Shown one piece after another: positions 17,442-25,961 of a stretch of DNA of 64,000 nt (the stretch's first letter is position 1; each line of letters opens with the position of its first letter). The stretch covers positions 1 through 64,000 of the forward strand of contig NZ_JPQU01000027.1 of the NCBI RefSeq assembly GCF_000737245.1, read 5' to 3'. The DNA is from Pseudomonas syringae (lineage in GTDB: Bacteria; Pseudomonadota; Gammaproteobacteria; Pseudomonadales; Pseudomonadaceae). The notes beneath the pieces were generated by a model that was given only the letters and a program-made list of their open reading frames with translations, ran no database searches and was not told the DNA's origin. A program made the translations under genes and the position numbers.

Positions 17442-17942
17442 ATGGACGAAATTCAACGGTTGAGCGAGTTGCTGAGCGCCAATCAACGCAATGAAGAACA
17501 TAAGCACCAGCAGTTCCACGCTGACCTGGCACAGTGGGAAACCAGCATTCGCACACTTTATGAGCAGATCGAACAGTGGTTGGCGCCGCTGATCGCCAGC
17601 GGTCAGATCGTGACCGAGTACGAGCCGCATCTGGCACAAAGCAAAGGTTACCCCGACGAAAACTCGCCGTTTCGCACCCAGCGTCTGACGTTGACCATCG
17701 CCGGGCGACAGGTCGTGTTCATCCCGGATGCAATGGGGCCAAAGGGTCTGGTTTCGATTGTGGCTACCGGATTGAGTCTGCATGGCCAGGAGCAGGTCTC
17801 ACTAAGCTGCGTTGACGCGACTCAGGGCAAGCAATGGATGGAGAAAAAGCGAATCGGCGTAAAAGAGTCCGACGCCCAGCCGTTTACGGCGGATTATTTC
17901 GCCAAGCAGCTGCAGGCGTTGGTGCCGATGCATAGCGTGTGA
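17442..17942 (+). CDS. Hypothetical protein with coiled N-terminus
   Basis: A 166-residue soluble protein with no recognised family. Residues 1-50 are helical with heptad-like spacing (MDEIQRLSELLSANQRNEEH). The rest forms strands such as RLTLTIAGRQVVFIPDAMGP. The frame extends upstream to a TTG at 17346, but the upstream residues look non-coding, so the ATG at 17442 is preferred. Transcription could be shared with the SPOR lipoprotein 112 bp upstream. Confidence 0.7.
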   Translation: MDEIQRLSELLSANQRNEEHKHQQFHADLAQWETSIRTLYEQIEQWLAPLIASGQIVTEYEPHLAQSKGYPDENSPFRTQRLTLTIAGRQVVFIPDAMGPKGLVSIVATGLSLHGQEQVSLSCVDATQGKQWMEKKRIGVKESDAQPFTADYFAKQLQALVPMHSV

Positions 17943-18069
17943 GTTTATTAGAAACGAAGGCGAGTAGGACCGGCCTTAGTTGGGAGTGCAGCGTTGCTGA
18001 CGAATGAGCTGCAGCGGATGTACTGACATCCTCCCGGCTAAAATGGCGCGCTGTCTGGGCGATCCTATA

Positions 18070-18130
18070 AAGGCTGCGAATCGCGGTATATGAGAAATAA
18101 CGCTTTCGCAGCCTTCGGCAGCTCCTACAG
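18070..18130. repeat. Single degenerate REP-like element
   Basis: A pair GCTGCGAATCGCGG / GCTTTCGCAGC with a trailing CAGCTCCTACAGG is a half or degenerate copy of the GTAGGAGC repeat. It ends the gap between a hypothetical gene and the convergent DUF883 gene. Confidence 0.5.
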
Positions 18131-18162
18131 GTCCCCGTGTTCAGGGGACAGTCGGAAGCTAA

Positions 18163-18483
18163 TCAGTCGCGACGACCCAGCAACAGGCCAACCACCAGGC
18201 CGAAACCGGCAGAGATCGCCACGGTCTGCCATGGATGACCACCGATGTAGCTTTCTGTGGCTTCAACCACTGGCTTGGTGCGCTCGCGCACGCTAGCTAC
18301 CGAATCGGCAGCTTGCTTCAATTTCAGGCTCAACTGGGCGCGCAGGGTCTCTGCGTCTTCGCCCACCAGTGCGGCACTGTCCTTAAGCAACTTGTCGGAC
18401 TCTTCAATCAGCGCCTGAAGCTCGCTGAAAGCCTGATCCTTGATTTGTTCTGCGGAAGTTTGAGCGGCAGTTTTACGAGCCAT
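18163..18483 (-). CDS. DUF883/ElaB-YqjD-like membrane-anchored protein
   Basis: A 106-residue protein. A long amphipathic helical N-terminus (LIEESDKLLKDSAALVGEDA) precedes a single C-terminal membrane anchor with the family ending GHPWQTVAISAGFGLVVGLL and LGRRD. In E. coli, YqjD and ElaB are tail-anchored inner-membrane proteins that can bind ribosomes in stationary phase. It is a stand-alone gene. Confidence 0.88.
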   Translation of the reverse strand: MARKTAAQTSAEQIKDQAFSELQALIEESDKLLKDSAALVGEDAETLRAQLSLKLKQAADSVASVRERTKPVVEATESYIGGHPWQTVAISAGFGLVVGLLLGRRD

Positions 18484-18646
18484 GATGTTTTCCTTTCAAT
18501 GATGATGGCAGTGACCAATGGAGTCGTGAGCATTGGGAAAAGTTGCAGTGCACTGTAGGACATAAGTTACTTGCGTCGAGGAAATGACCGGAAACCTCGC
18601 CAGACAGGTGTAAGATGCACCCGGTTTTTAGTCACAGGTGACCCTT

Positions 18647-18901
18647 ATGAGTTTCAATCTAGCCAACCGGCCGCTCCCTGAACGCGCAGCTCTTGAAGAC
18701 GAGAAGTCCCGGCTTTTTGATCTGTGGCAGAGCAATCTGGGCAAGGCCAAGGGCGATGCCGCGCGTCTGTTCGGCGAGCGAGCCAAGCGCAAAGGCAAGT
18801 GGTCGGAGTGGGTCCGCTCCGAGCTAGACGGCATGAATCCGCCTGAATACGCCAATATGGTCCGCAGCGAAGTTAATCGCCTGATGGCCGCCAGCAAGTA
18901 A
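18647..18901 (+). CDS. Small conserved hypothetical protein
   Basis: An 84-residue basic, helical protein (MSFNLANRPLPERAALEDEK then KRKGKWSEWVRSELDGMNPP). There is no membrane segment or known motif. I use the ATG at 18647; a GTG nine bases upstream (18638) is also in frame. The function is unknown. Confidence 0.7.
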   Translation: MSFNLANRPLPERAALEDEKSRLFDLWQSNLGKAKGDAARLFGERAKRKGKWSEWVRSELDGMNPPEYANMVRSEVNRLMAASK

Positions 18902-18931
18902 GTTTAGACCTGTACCTTTCTGGTACCGGCC

Positions 18932-19417
18932 CTACCAAGTCCCCCCAGCAGGCTGGGGAAGGCTCAGCACGCCACTGTCGCTGAAGCGCATGGTCCCAAA
19001 TAGACCGCCCGCGAGCTTGCCACGCAAGGTGTAGGGCAGGTTATCCAGACTTTGTGTTTGCGTCAGGCCCACCGCCTGGCGCAAAGCGGCGAACGCCGAG
19101 ACGCTGACAGGCACGACCAGTACCCCTTCGGAAAAACGCCCAATAGTGCCTTGTTGATCGCTGACCCCTGAGGCCAGCAACTTGCCGTTGACGTCCAGAT
19201 CCAGGGCGACGCCGGTGTAATCGATCGCGGTCTCGTTAGGGTTCTGCAAGCGCAGCTTGACCGCCATGCGCACCTCAAGTCCTTGGCCCGGCAGCGGCTC
19301 TATGCCCACCACGTTGATATTCAGCGGGTCGCGGTTGGGGAGTAGCGCGCAGGCCGACAGCGTGACCATCAGCAAACTGAGCAGTAGAGCGCGAAGAGGG
19401 CGTGAAGACATGCGCAT
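18932..19417 (-). CDS. LEA14-like (WHy domain) lipoprotein
   Basis: A 161-residue lipoprotein. The signal peptide LRALLLSLLMVTLSAC ends in a lipobox. The body has an LEA type-2/WHy domain: VKLRLQNPNETAIDYTGVAL, then DLDVNGKLLASGVSDQQGT. The NPN motif and the following strand are the family core. These domains are linked to desiccation and stress in plants and bacteria; the role here is unproven. Confidence 0.82.
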   Translation of the reverse strand: MRMSSRPLRALLLSLLMVTLSACALLPNRDPLNINVVGIEPLPGQGLEVRMAVKLRLQNPNETAIDYTGVALDLDVNGKLLASGVSDQQGTIGRFSEGVLVVPVSVSAFAALRQAVGLTQTQSLDNLPYTLRGKLAGGLFGTMRFSDSGVLSLPQPAGGTW

Positions 19418-19510
19418 GATTCCTGTGGGCTGTTTGCGGTAATACCTGATCGGACCGCCTGCGCCGATATTCGTTTTAGCTCACCCATGAATTGAAATGC
19501 GCCCCCCCTC

Positions 19511-19616
19511 CTGTAGGAGCGAGCTAGCTCGCGATAGCGTTTGGTCAGGCGCTAATTATCGACAGAAATACCGCTATCGCGAGCAAGGTGGAGCGCCACC
19601 CCGGTCGCTCCTACAG
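19511..19616. repeat. REP inverted-repeat pair
   Basis: CTGTAGGAGCGAGCTAGCTC pairs with GGTCGCTCCTACAG; the inner arms CGCGATAGCG / CGCTATCGCG also match. The right arm holds an insertion relative to other copies (AAGGTGGAGCGCCACCC). It is in the gap (19418-19733) between the LEA-like lipoprotein and the SDR gene; nothing else was seen there. Confidence 0.85.
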
Positions 19617-19733
19617 GGGGTGGTGTGAGTCTCGGATGGCGAACCAGCGTTGCCCCTTGCCTGAGACCACCGACGGCGCGACTATTGCGGGGCTGCAACA
19701 ATAAAACAACGATAAAAATAGTTAGAGGCACTC

Positions 19734-20501
19734 ATGGATATTCGAGGAAAGGTATTTCTGGTCAGCGGCGGCGCGTCTGGTCTGGGCGCTGCTACCGCGC
19801 AGATGCTGATCGGGCAGGGCGCAAGGGTCATGCTGGCGGACATCAATCCCGATGCGCTGGCCTTGCAGGTCGACAAGCTCGGTTCAAGCGCCCGCGCGGC
19901 AGTCACTGACGTCAGCCAGGAAGCCTCGGCGCAAGCCGCAGTGGACGCAACCGTCGAGGCATTCGGAGGACTGCACGGGCTCATCAACTGCGCAGGCATC
20001 GTCGGCGCGCAGAAAATTCTTGGCAAGGAAGGCCCTCATGATCTGATGAGCTTTCGTCAGGTCATCGACGTCAACCTGATCGGCAGCTTCAATCTTCTGC
20101 GCCTGGCCAGTGCCGTCATGGCCGAAGGCGCAGCCGATCATGGGGGCGAACGTGGCGTGATCATCAATACCGCCTCAGTGGCTGCATATGACGGCCAGAT
20201 TGGTCAGGCGGCCTATGCGGCCTCCAAAGGCGCGATTGTCAGCATGACCCTGCCAGCCGCCCGGGAGCTGGCGCGCTTTGGCATCCGGGTGATGACCATC
20301 GCCCCAGGCATCTTCGAAACCCCGATGATGGCGGGCATGACCCCTCAAGTGCGCGAATCTCTGGCGGCCGGCGTGCCATTTCCGCCCCGACTGGGCAAAC
20401 CAGAGGAATATGCTTCGCTGGTCCGACACATTCTTGAAAATCCCATGTTGAACGGCGAGGTCATCCGACTCGACGGCGCCTTGCGTATGGCAGCCAGATG
20501 A
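19734..20501 (+). CDS. SDR-family 3-hydroxyacyl-CoA dehydrogenase-like
   Basis: A 255-residue short-chain dehydrogenase. The NAD-binding motif is [18 protein letters not shown]-like NCAGIVG follows, and the catalytic Ser/Tyr/Lys are in [20 protein letters not shown] with YAASK. It resembles type II 3-hydroxyacyl-CoA dehydrogenases (HSD17B10 group), including the [13 protein letters not shown] segment. It is the first of three genes with a thiolase and an enoyl-CoA hydratase, which supports a beta-oxidation-like role. Confidence 0.88.
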   Translation: MDIRGKVFLVSGGASGLGAATAQMLIGQGARVMLADINPDALALQVDKLGSSARAAVTDVSQEASAQAAVDATVEAFGGLHGLINCAGIVGAQKILGKEGPHDLMSFRQVIDVNLIGSFNLLRLASAVMAEGAADHGGERGVIINTASVAAYDGQIGQAAYAASKGAIVSMTLPAARELARFGIRVMTIAPGIFETPMMAGMTPQVRESLAAGVPFPPRLGKPEEYASLVRHILENPMLNGEVIRLDGALRMAAR

Positions 20502-20524
20502 GCCGCAAGGCCAAGGAGGAGGTC

Positions 20525-21733
20525 ATGTCGAACGAAAACTCAATGACGCGCGATGATCCGGTAGTGATCGTCAGTGCCGTCCGCACCCCAATGGGCGGCT
20601 TTCAAGGCGACTTGAAGAGCCTGTCAGCCCCGGAACTGGGCGCTGCCGCGATTCGAGCAGCCGTAGAGCGCGGCGGGATCGCACCTGAAGATGTCGAGCA
20701 AGTGCTGTTTGGTTGTGTGCTGTCCGCAGGCCTGGGCCAGGCCCCTGCGCGGCAAGCGGCGCTGGGTGCCGGGCTGGCAACGTCCACCCGTTGCACCACC
20801 CTTAACAAGATGTGCGGTTCAGGCATGCAGGCGGTCATCCTGGGGCATGACATGCTGTTGGCCGGCAGTGCCGAGATCGTCGTGGCGGGCGGCATGGAGA
20901 GCATGTCCAATGCGCCTTACCTGCTCGATCGTGCCCGTAGTGGCTATCGCATGGGCCATGGCCGCGTGCTGGACCATATGTTTCTAGATGGCCTCGAAGA
21001 CGCCTATGAGCCTGGTCGGTTGATGGGCACCTACGCCGAGCAGTGTGCGCAAACCCATAACTTCAGTCGGGAAACTCAGGACGCATTTGCCCTGAGTTCT
21101 TTGACCCGCGCACAAGAAGCCATCAGCCAGGGCTGGTTCGACGCGGAGATCGTTCCGCTGACCGTCATGGTCGGTAAGGTGCAAGAACAGATCAGCCAGG
21201 ACGAACAACCGCCCAAGGCTCGGCCAGACAAGATCCCTACGCTTAAGCCTGCATTTCGCGAGGGGGGTACCGTTACCGCCGCCAATTCCAGCTCCATTTC
21301 CGATGGGGCCGCTGCGTTGTTGTTAATGCGTCGCTCCACAGCGCAGCAACGGGGACTCAAGCCTTTGGCAATCATCCACGGACATGCCGATTTCGCTGAT
21401 GAGCCGGGGCTGTTTCCAACAGCGCCCATCGGCGCCATAAAGCAGCTCACAAAAGACCTGAGATTGAGCCTTCAAGATATTGATTTATATGAAATAAATG
21501 AGGCTTTCGCGGTCGTAACTCTGGTCGCCATGTCGCAACTGGATTTGCCACATGAGAAAGTCAATATTCACGGAGGCGCTTGTGCATTGGGCCATCCTAT
21601 TGGCGCCTCAGGGGCGAGGATTCTGGTAACCCTGCTCAATGCGCTGCGCCGCAAACAGTTACGTCGTGGAGTGGCGGCGATCTGCATTGGTGGGGGGGAG
21701 GCAACGGCCATCGCTGTAGAGGTCATGTACTAG
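20525..21733 (+). CDS. Thiolase (acetyl-CoA acyltransferase)
   Basis: A 402-residue thiolase. The acylated Cys is in NKMCGSGMQAV. The C-terminal NEAFAVV and GGACALGHPIGASGARI carry the catalytic His and surrounding loop, and CIGGGEATA carries the second Cys equivalent (GxCxGGG pattern CIGGG). The ATG at 20525 has a strong AAGGAGGAGG 3 bp upstream. An earlier ATG (20498) overlaps the SDR stop and is the alternative. It probably acts on the product of the upstream dehydrogenase. Confidence 0.9.
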   Translation: MSNENSMTRDDPVVIVSAVRTPMGGFQGDLKSLSAPELGAAAIRAAVERGGIAPEDVEQVLFGCVLSAGLGQAPARQAALGAGLATSTRCTTLNKMCGSGMQAVILGHDMLLAGSAEIVVAGGMESMSNAPYLLDRARSGYRMGHGRVLDHMFLDGLEDAYEPGRLMGTYAEQCAQTHNFSRETQDAFALSSLTRAQEAISQGWFDAEIVPLTVMVGKVQEQISQDEQPPKARPDKIPTLKPAFREGGTVTAANSSSISDGAAALLLMRRSTAQQRGLKPLAIIHGHADFADEPGLFPTAPIGAIKQLTKDLRLSLQDIDLYEINEAFAVVTLVAMSQLDLPHEKVNIHGGACALGHPIGASGARILVTLLNALRRKQLRRGVAAICIGGGEATAIAVEVMY

Positions 21734-21755
21734 CTTTAAACCTGCAGGTTTAAAG
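21734..21755. promoter_or_regulatory. Perfect 22-bp palindrome between thiolase and hydratase genes
   Basis: It reads CTTTAAACCTG then CAGGTTTAAAG and starts at the first base after the thiolase stop. The core AAACCTGCAGGTTT has the GTTT/AAAC half-site look of fatty-acid regulators of the TetR family, but the spacing is unlike the known PsrA site, so this is only a candidate operator. As RNA it could form a hairpin with a CTGCAG-containing loop. Confidence 0.5.
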
Positions 21756-21811
21756 TCGTCTCTTAAAGTGATTTATCAAGTTATAGAGCGATAGATTAAG
21801 GATTAATATCA

Positions 21812-22585
21812 ATGACTTATGAAGCTATTCTCACAGAGATTCGAGGGAGAGTAGGGCTGATCACTCTCAACCGACCCCATGCGCTTAACGCCTTGAACGC
21901 GCAATTGATCAGTGAGTTGAACCAGGCGCTGGCTCAGTTCGATGCCAGTCGTGACATCGGCTGTATCGTGCTCACCGGTTCTAGCAAAGCGTTTGCAGCG
22001 GGCGCCGATATCAAGGAAATGGCCGAGCTCACTTACCCACAGATTTACCTTGATGATCTGTTCAGCGAGAGTGACCGGGTCGCTAATCGCCGCACACCTT
22101 TGGTCGCAGCGGTGGCTGGTTTCGCACTGGGTGGCGGCTGTGAACTCGCGTTGATGTGCGATTTCATTCTGGCAGCCGATAATGCACGGTTCGGTCAGCC
22201 GGAAATCAAGCTGGGTGTATTGCCTGGGATGGGGGGCACTCAGCGCCTGACTCGCGCAGTGGGCAAAGCCAAGGCCATGGAGATGTGCTTGACCGGCCGC
22301 TTGATGGATGCCGGCGAAGCAGAGCGCGCTGGCCTGGTTGCCCGCGTTATTCCCGCTGATCAACTGCTGGACGAAGCCCTTAAGGTTGCCGCGTCCATCG
22401 CCGAGAAATCGCTACCGGTGGCCATGATGATCAAGGAAAGTGTCAATCGAGCCTTCGAGGTCAGCCTGGCAGAAGGCATCCGCTTCGAGCGCCGGGTGTT
22501 TCACGCTGCCTTTGCCAGCGAAGATCAGAAGGAGGGCATGGCGGCATTCATTGACAAGCGTGAGCCCGTATTCAAGGGGCGGTAA
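21812..22585 (+). CDS. Enoyl-CoA hydratase (crotonase family)
   Basis: A 257-residue crotonase. The oxyanion-hole segment is [14 protein letters not shown], then [15 protein letters not shown] with the first catalytic Glu region, and [19 protein letters not shown] with the second. Length and motifs match the short-chain enoyl-CoA hydratase (PaaF/Ech) group. It is 78 bp after the thiolase gene, from which it is separated by the 22-bp palindrome. Confidence 0.9.
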   Translation: MTYEAILTEIRGRVGLITLNRPHALNALNAQLISELNQALAQFDASRDIGCIVLTGSSKAFAAGADIKEMAELTYPQIYLDDLFSESDRVANRRTPLVAAVAGFALGGGCELALMCDFILAADNARFGQPEIKLGVLPGMGGTQRLTRAVGKAKAMEMCLTGRLMDAGEAERAGLVARVIPADQLLDEALKVAASIAEKSLPVAMMIKESVNRAFEVSLAEGIRFERRVFHAAFASEDQKEGMAAFIDKREPVFKGR

Positions 22586-22655
22586 CCGGCGCGGCACTAA
22601 CCGGTGAGTAGCGCGTCGAACCCAGACTCTGCAGTCATTTCACGAAGGAGCAATG

Positions 22656-23186
22656 ATGAGTCCATGGTGGGAAGAAGTCTGGGAAACATTGCAGTCGGAA
22701 TTTTCCGATATCACCGATGCATCACAACTCACCCGTGTGACGGTAAGGCTGGTTCTGGCTGCCGTCTTGGGTGCAATTCTCGGTTTTGAACGGGAGCAAA
22801 AAGGCAAAGCGGCAGGGGTGCGGACTCACATGCTGGTAGCCATGGGGGCGGCCTTGTTCGTGCTGACGCCGCGAATGGCCGGCGCCGACGACGCTGCACT
22901 CAGTCGGGTCATTCAAGGCATCGTAGCGGGTATCGGTTTTCTCGGCGCTGGCACCATCCTCAAAGACCGGGCGCGTCACACTGACCAGGTCAAAGGCCTG
23001 ACCACCTCGGCAGGCTTGTGGATGACCGCCGCAATTGGCATTGCGGCGGGGATGGGGCGCGAAGCCACGGCTGTGCTAAGCACCGTGCTGGCTTTGGGGA
23101 TTCTCAGTCTGATGCCGCTGATTGTCGGCAAGCTGGATCCGCCTGAAGACAACGAGAACAAGAAGGACGGTTCGGAAAAACCGTGA
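22656..23186 (+). CDS. MgtC/SapB family membrane protein
   Basis: A 176-residue inner-membrane protein. The conserved GFEREQKGKAAGVRTHMLVA loop follows the first membrane segment, and GIVAGIGFLGAGTILKDR plus GLTTSAGLWMTAAIGIAAGM are family signatures. GAAGGAG lies 5 bp before the ATG at 22656; an ATG three bases earlier is too close. There is no C-terminal ACT-like domain, so it is the short form. MgtC proteins act in magnesium-limited growth and virulence in other species. Confidence 0.88.
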   Translation: MSPWWEEVWETLQSEFSDITDASQLTRVTVRLVLAAVLGAILGFEREQKGKAAGVRTHMLVAMGAALFVLTPRMAGADDAALSRVIQGIVAGIGFLGAGTILKDRARHTDQVKGLTTSAGLWMTAAIGIAAGMGREATAVLSTVLALGILSLMPLIVGKLDPPEDNENKKDGSEKP

Positions 23187-23200
23187 AAGCCCTTCAAGGC

Positions 23201-23401
23201 TCAGGCGGGCAGATCCCGGCCTTGTTCATGTTTTAGCTCATCGCCCAGGATAGCGGGAGGCTCCTGTGACGGTGGATCACCCTGAGGGGGCGGAATCACC
23301 GGCGGCATGGTCGGTGGCGGGTCCTCATCAGGCTTGGGCACTGGTAGCGCGGGATCATCAATCATCGGATCGGGCGTTTCTGCGGGGATTGGAATACTCA
23401 T
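23201..23401 (-). CDS. Small proline-rich protein
   Basis: A 66-residue protein dominated by Pro, Asp and Glu (PIPAETPDPMIDDPALPVPK, PPPTMPPVIPPPQGDPPS). GAGGTGAAGCTG precedes the ATG at 23401; the frame stays open to 23464. It is likely unstructured, and similar short proteins recur in Pseudomonas genomes. It ends 14 bp from the convergent mgtC-like stop. No function can be given. Confidence 0.6.
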   Translation of the reverse strand: MSIPIPAETPDPMIDDPALPVPKPDEDPPPTMPPVIPPPQGDPPSQEPPAILGDELKHEQGRDLPA

Positions 23402-23573
23402 CAGCTTCACCTCGTTCAGTGGGTTGCTGAGGATTTTGACTTGGTTCGCTGTTGAATAATTCAAATCATCGCCGTGGCTAGGTGACGAGATGACTGGCGC
23501 CAGACGCTGCTGGTCCTCAGCCTCGTCGAGAAATGACGATTCCTAGGCATCAACAGGCATATCAGCCCTATCC

Positions 23574-23665
23574 CTGTAGGAGCCGAGCTTGCTCGCGATA
23601 AACGAAGGCGCGGTATATCTGCAATACCGAGTCGCCCATATCGCGGGCAAGTACCGCTCCCACAG
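23574..23665. repeat. REP inverted-repeat pair (hybrid arms)
   Basis: The left arm CTGTAGGAGCCGAGCTTGCT and the right arm CGCGGGCAAGTACCGCTCCC-ACAG belong to two slightly different subtypes. It is located in the gap upstream of glgE (23402-23917). The remaining 250 bp before glgE hold no gene I can support; they should contain the glgE promoter. Confidence 0.75.
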
Positions 23666-23917
23666 ATTTGGTATTGCGGTACTGATTCTGCTTTTTCGCT
23701 GCCAACTGCCACTAACCCTGACCTATGCTGCGAGAGCACAAAACCTCTTTGAACTTTTCACCCGCGCCACTGCTCGGAAACCAGTAGGCCGGATTTACCG
23801 TGTGGACGGGATACGGTCGCACCATTTTGTCAGGCAGCGGGCTTTCGATGGCTGCCCAACATCAATCAATGCATGGATTGCACAGGAGCGTCCCTGGGGC
23901 GTGAGGAGTGATGCTCG

Positions 23918-25945
23918 ATGAATACTGTTGATCAGCCATACGGCCCGGATTCCCTGGCCAGTGAAGTTCCACACCCGACTCAGCCTTTAACCTTGACCCA
24001 AGCCTTGCAGCTGCCGCGTATCGTGATCGAAGACACCACGCCGGTGATCGATAACGGTTTGTTCGCAGCCAAGGCAATAGTCGGTCAGCCCGTGACCGTG
24101 ACCAGCAAGGTGTTCGCCGACGGACACGACAAGATGGCCGTACAGGTCCGCTGGCGCGCAGCCGACGAACAACACTGGCACACCGCTCCATTGCAGGAGT
24201 TGGGTAACGACAGCTGGATTGGCGAGTTCACGCCGGACAGCGTCAGCCGTTATGTGTTCCAGCTCGAAGCCTGGATCGATCAGTTCGGCAGCTATCGCTA
24301 TGAATTGGAGAAAAAGTTCGGTGCGGGCGTGTCCATCGAGCTGGAATTGACCGAGGGCCGCATCCACCTGGAGCATGCGGCCGCGCGAAGCCATGGTGAG
24401 CTGAAGCAGCAGATTGAGCAGGTACTTGGCGAACTGGAGCGTGCCGAAGGTGAGGGCAAGGTCGAAATTTTGCTGAACAGCGAAACGTCGGGCTTGATGA
24501 GCCAGGCAGACAATCATGCATTTTTGAGCAGCAGCATTGAATTCCCGCTGGATGTGGAGCGTGAGCTGGCCCAGTTTGCCAGCTGGTACGAGCTGTTTCC
24601 GCGCTCGATCACCGACGATGCCAAGCGCCATGGCACTTTCAACGACGTGCATAACCGCTTGCCGATGATTCGGGACATGGGCTTCGACGTCCTGTATTTT
24701 CCGCCGATTCACCCCATTGGTCGTGCTCACCGTAAAGGGCCGAACAATTCTCTGACGGCAGGCCCGGATGACGTCGGTAGCCCATATGCCATTGGCAGCG
24801 AGCATGGCGGTCACGAAGCCATTCACCCGGAACTGGGTAGTCGGGAAGATTTTCGCGACCTGGTGGCCGCAGCCGCCGAGCATGGACTGGAAATCGCCCT
24901 GGACTTTGCCATCCAGTGCTCCCAGGATCACCCGTGGCTCAAGCAGCACCCGGGCTGGTTCTCATGGCGCCCGGACGGCACCATCCGCTATGCGGAGAAC
25001 CCTCCGAAGAAATATCAGGACATCGTTAACGTCGACTTCTACGCCCCTGATGCCATTCCGAGCCTCTGGCTGGAGTTGCGCGACGTCGTGCTGGGCTGGG
25101 TCGAAGAGGGTGTAAAGATCTTCCGCGTCGATAATCCGCACACCAAGCCATTGCCGTTCTGGCAGTGGATGATTGCCGATATCCGCAGCCAATACCCGGA
25201 AGTGATGTTCCTTGCTGAAGCGTTTACCAAGCCTGCAATGATGGCGCGTCTGGGCAAGGTCGGTTACTCCCAGAGCTACACCTACTTCACCTGGCGCAAT
25301 ACCAAGGCTGAATTGTCGGAATATTTCGCTCAGCTCAATGAGACCCCATGGCGCGATTGCTACCGGCCGAATTTCTTCGTCAATACGCCGGACATCAATC
25401 CGCACTTCCTGCATGACTCCGGCCGTGCCGGCTTTCTGATTCGTGCCGCGCTGGCCACCATGGGTTCTGGATTGTGGGGCATGTATTCGGGCTTCGAGCT
25501 CTGCGAGTCGGCTCCGGTGCTGGGTAAGGAAGAGTATCTGGACTCCGAAAAGTACGAGATCCGCCCGCGCGACTTCACCGCTCCCGGCAACATCATTGCC
25601 GAGATCGCCCAGCTCAATCGAATTCGACGGCAGAATCCGGCCCTGCAGACTCACCTGGGCCTGAAGCTCTATACCGCGTGGAACGACAACATTCTGTATT
25701 TCGGTAAGCGCAGTGCCGACGGCAGCAACTTCATTCTGGTCGCCGTCAGCCTTGACCCGTTCAATCCTCAGGAAGCGGGCTTCGAGCTGCCATTGTGGGA
25801 AATGGGCTTGCCAGACGATGCGGCAACAACTGGTGAAGATTTGATGACCGGGCACCGCTGGACCTGGTACGGCAAAAATCAGTTCATGCGCATTGACCCG
25901 TCGTACCAGCCTTTTGGCATCTGGCGTATCCAGTCCACGATCTAG
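23918..25945 (+). CDS. glgE: GlgE, alpha-1,4-glucan:maltose-1-phosphate maltosyltransferase
   Basis: A 675-residue GH13_3 enzyme that extends alpha-1,4-glucan with maltose-1-phosphate. The N-terminal beta domain (QLPRIVIEDTTPVIDNGLFA) is followed by the TIM barrel with DVLYFPPIHPIGRAHRKG, nucleophile Asp in KIFRVDNPHTKPLPFW and acid Glu in FLAEAFTKPAMM. Length matches known GlgE (about 670). GAGGAG precedes the ATG by 8 bp. It is the first gene of glgE-treS/mak-glgB, whose products supply and consume maltose-1-phosphate. Confidence 0.95.
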   Translation: MNTVDQPYGPDSLASEVPHPTQPLTLTQALQLPRIVIEDTTPVIDNGLFAAKAIVGQPVTVTSKVFADGHDKMAVQVRWRAADEQHWHTAPLQELGNDSWIGEFTPDSVSRYVFQLEAWIDQFGSYRYELEKKFGAGVSIELELTEGRIHLEHAAARSHGELKQQIEQVLGELERAEGEGKVEILLNSETSGLMSQADNHAFLSSSIEFPLDVERELAQFASWYELFPRSITDDAKRHGTFNDVHNRLPMIRDMGFDVLYFPPIHPIGRAHRKGPNNSLTAGPDDVGSPYAIGSEHGGHEAIHPELGSREDFRDLVAAAAEHGLEIALDFAIQCSQDHPWLKQHPGWFSWRPDGTIRYAENPPKKYQDIVNVDFYAPDAIPSLWLELRDVVLGWVEEGVKIFRVDNPHTKPLPFWQWMIADIRSQYPEVMFLAEAFTKPAMMARLGKVGYSQSYTYFTWRNTKAELSEYFAQLNETPWRDCYRPNFFVNTPDINPHFLHDSGRAGFLIRAALATMGSGLWGMYSGFELCESAPVLGKEEYLDSEKYEIRPRDFTAPGNIIAEIAQLNRIRRQNPALQTHLGLKLYTAWNDNILYFGKRSADGSNFILVAVSLDPFNPQEAGFELPLWEMGLPDDAATTGEDLMTGHRWTWYGKNQFMRIDPSYQPFGIWRIQSTI

Positions 25946-25961
25946 CAGCAGGGCACGAACC

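Noticed and set aside
23589-23921. 110-residue plus-strand frame before glgE
   Set aside because: It overlaps the REP element and the glgE start and shows no motif.
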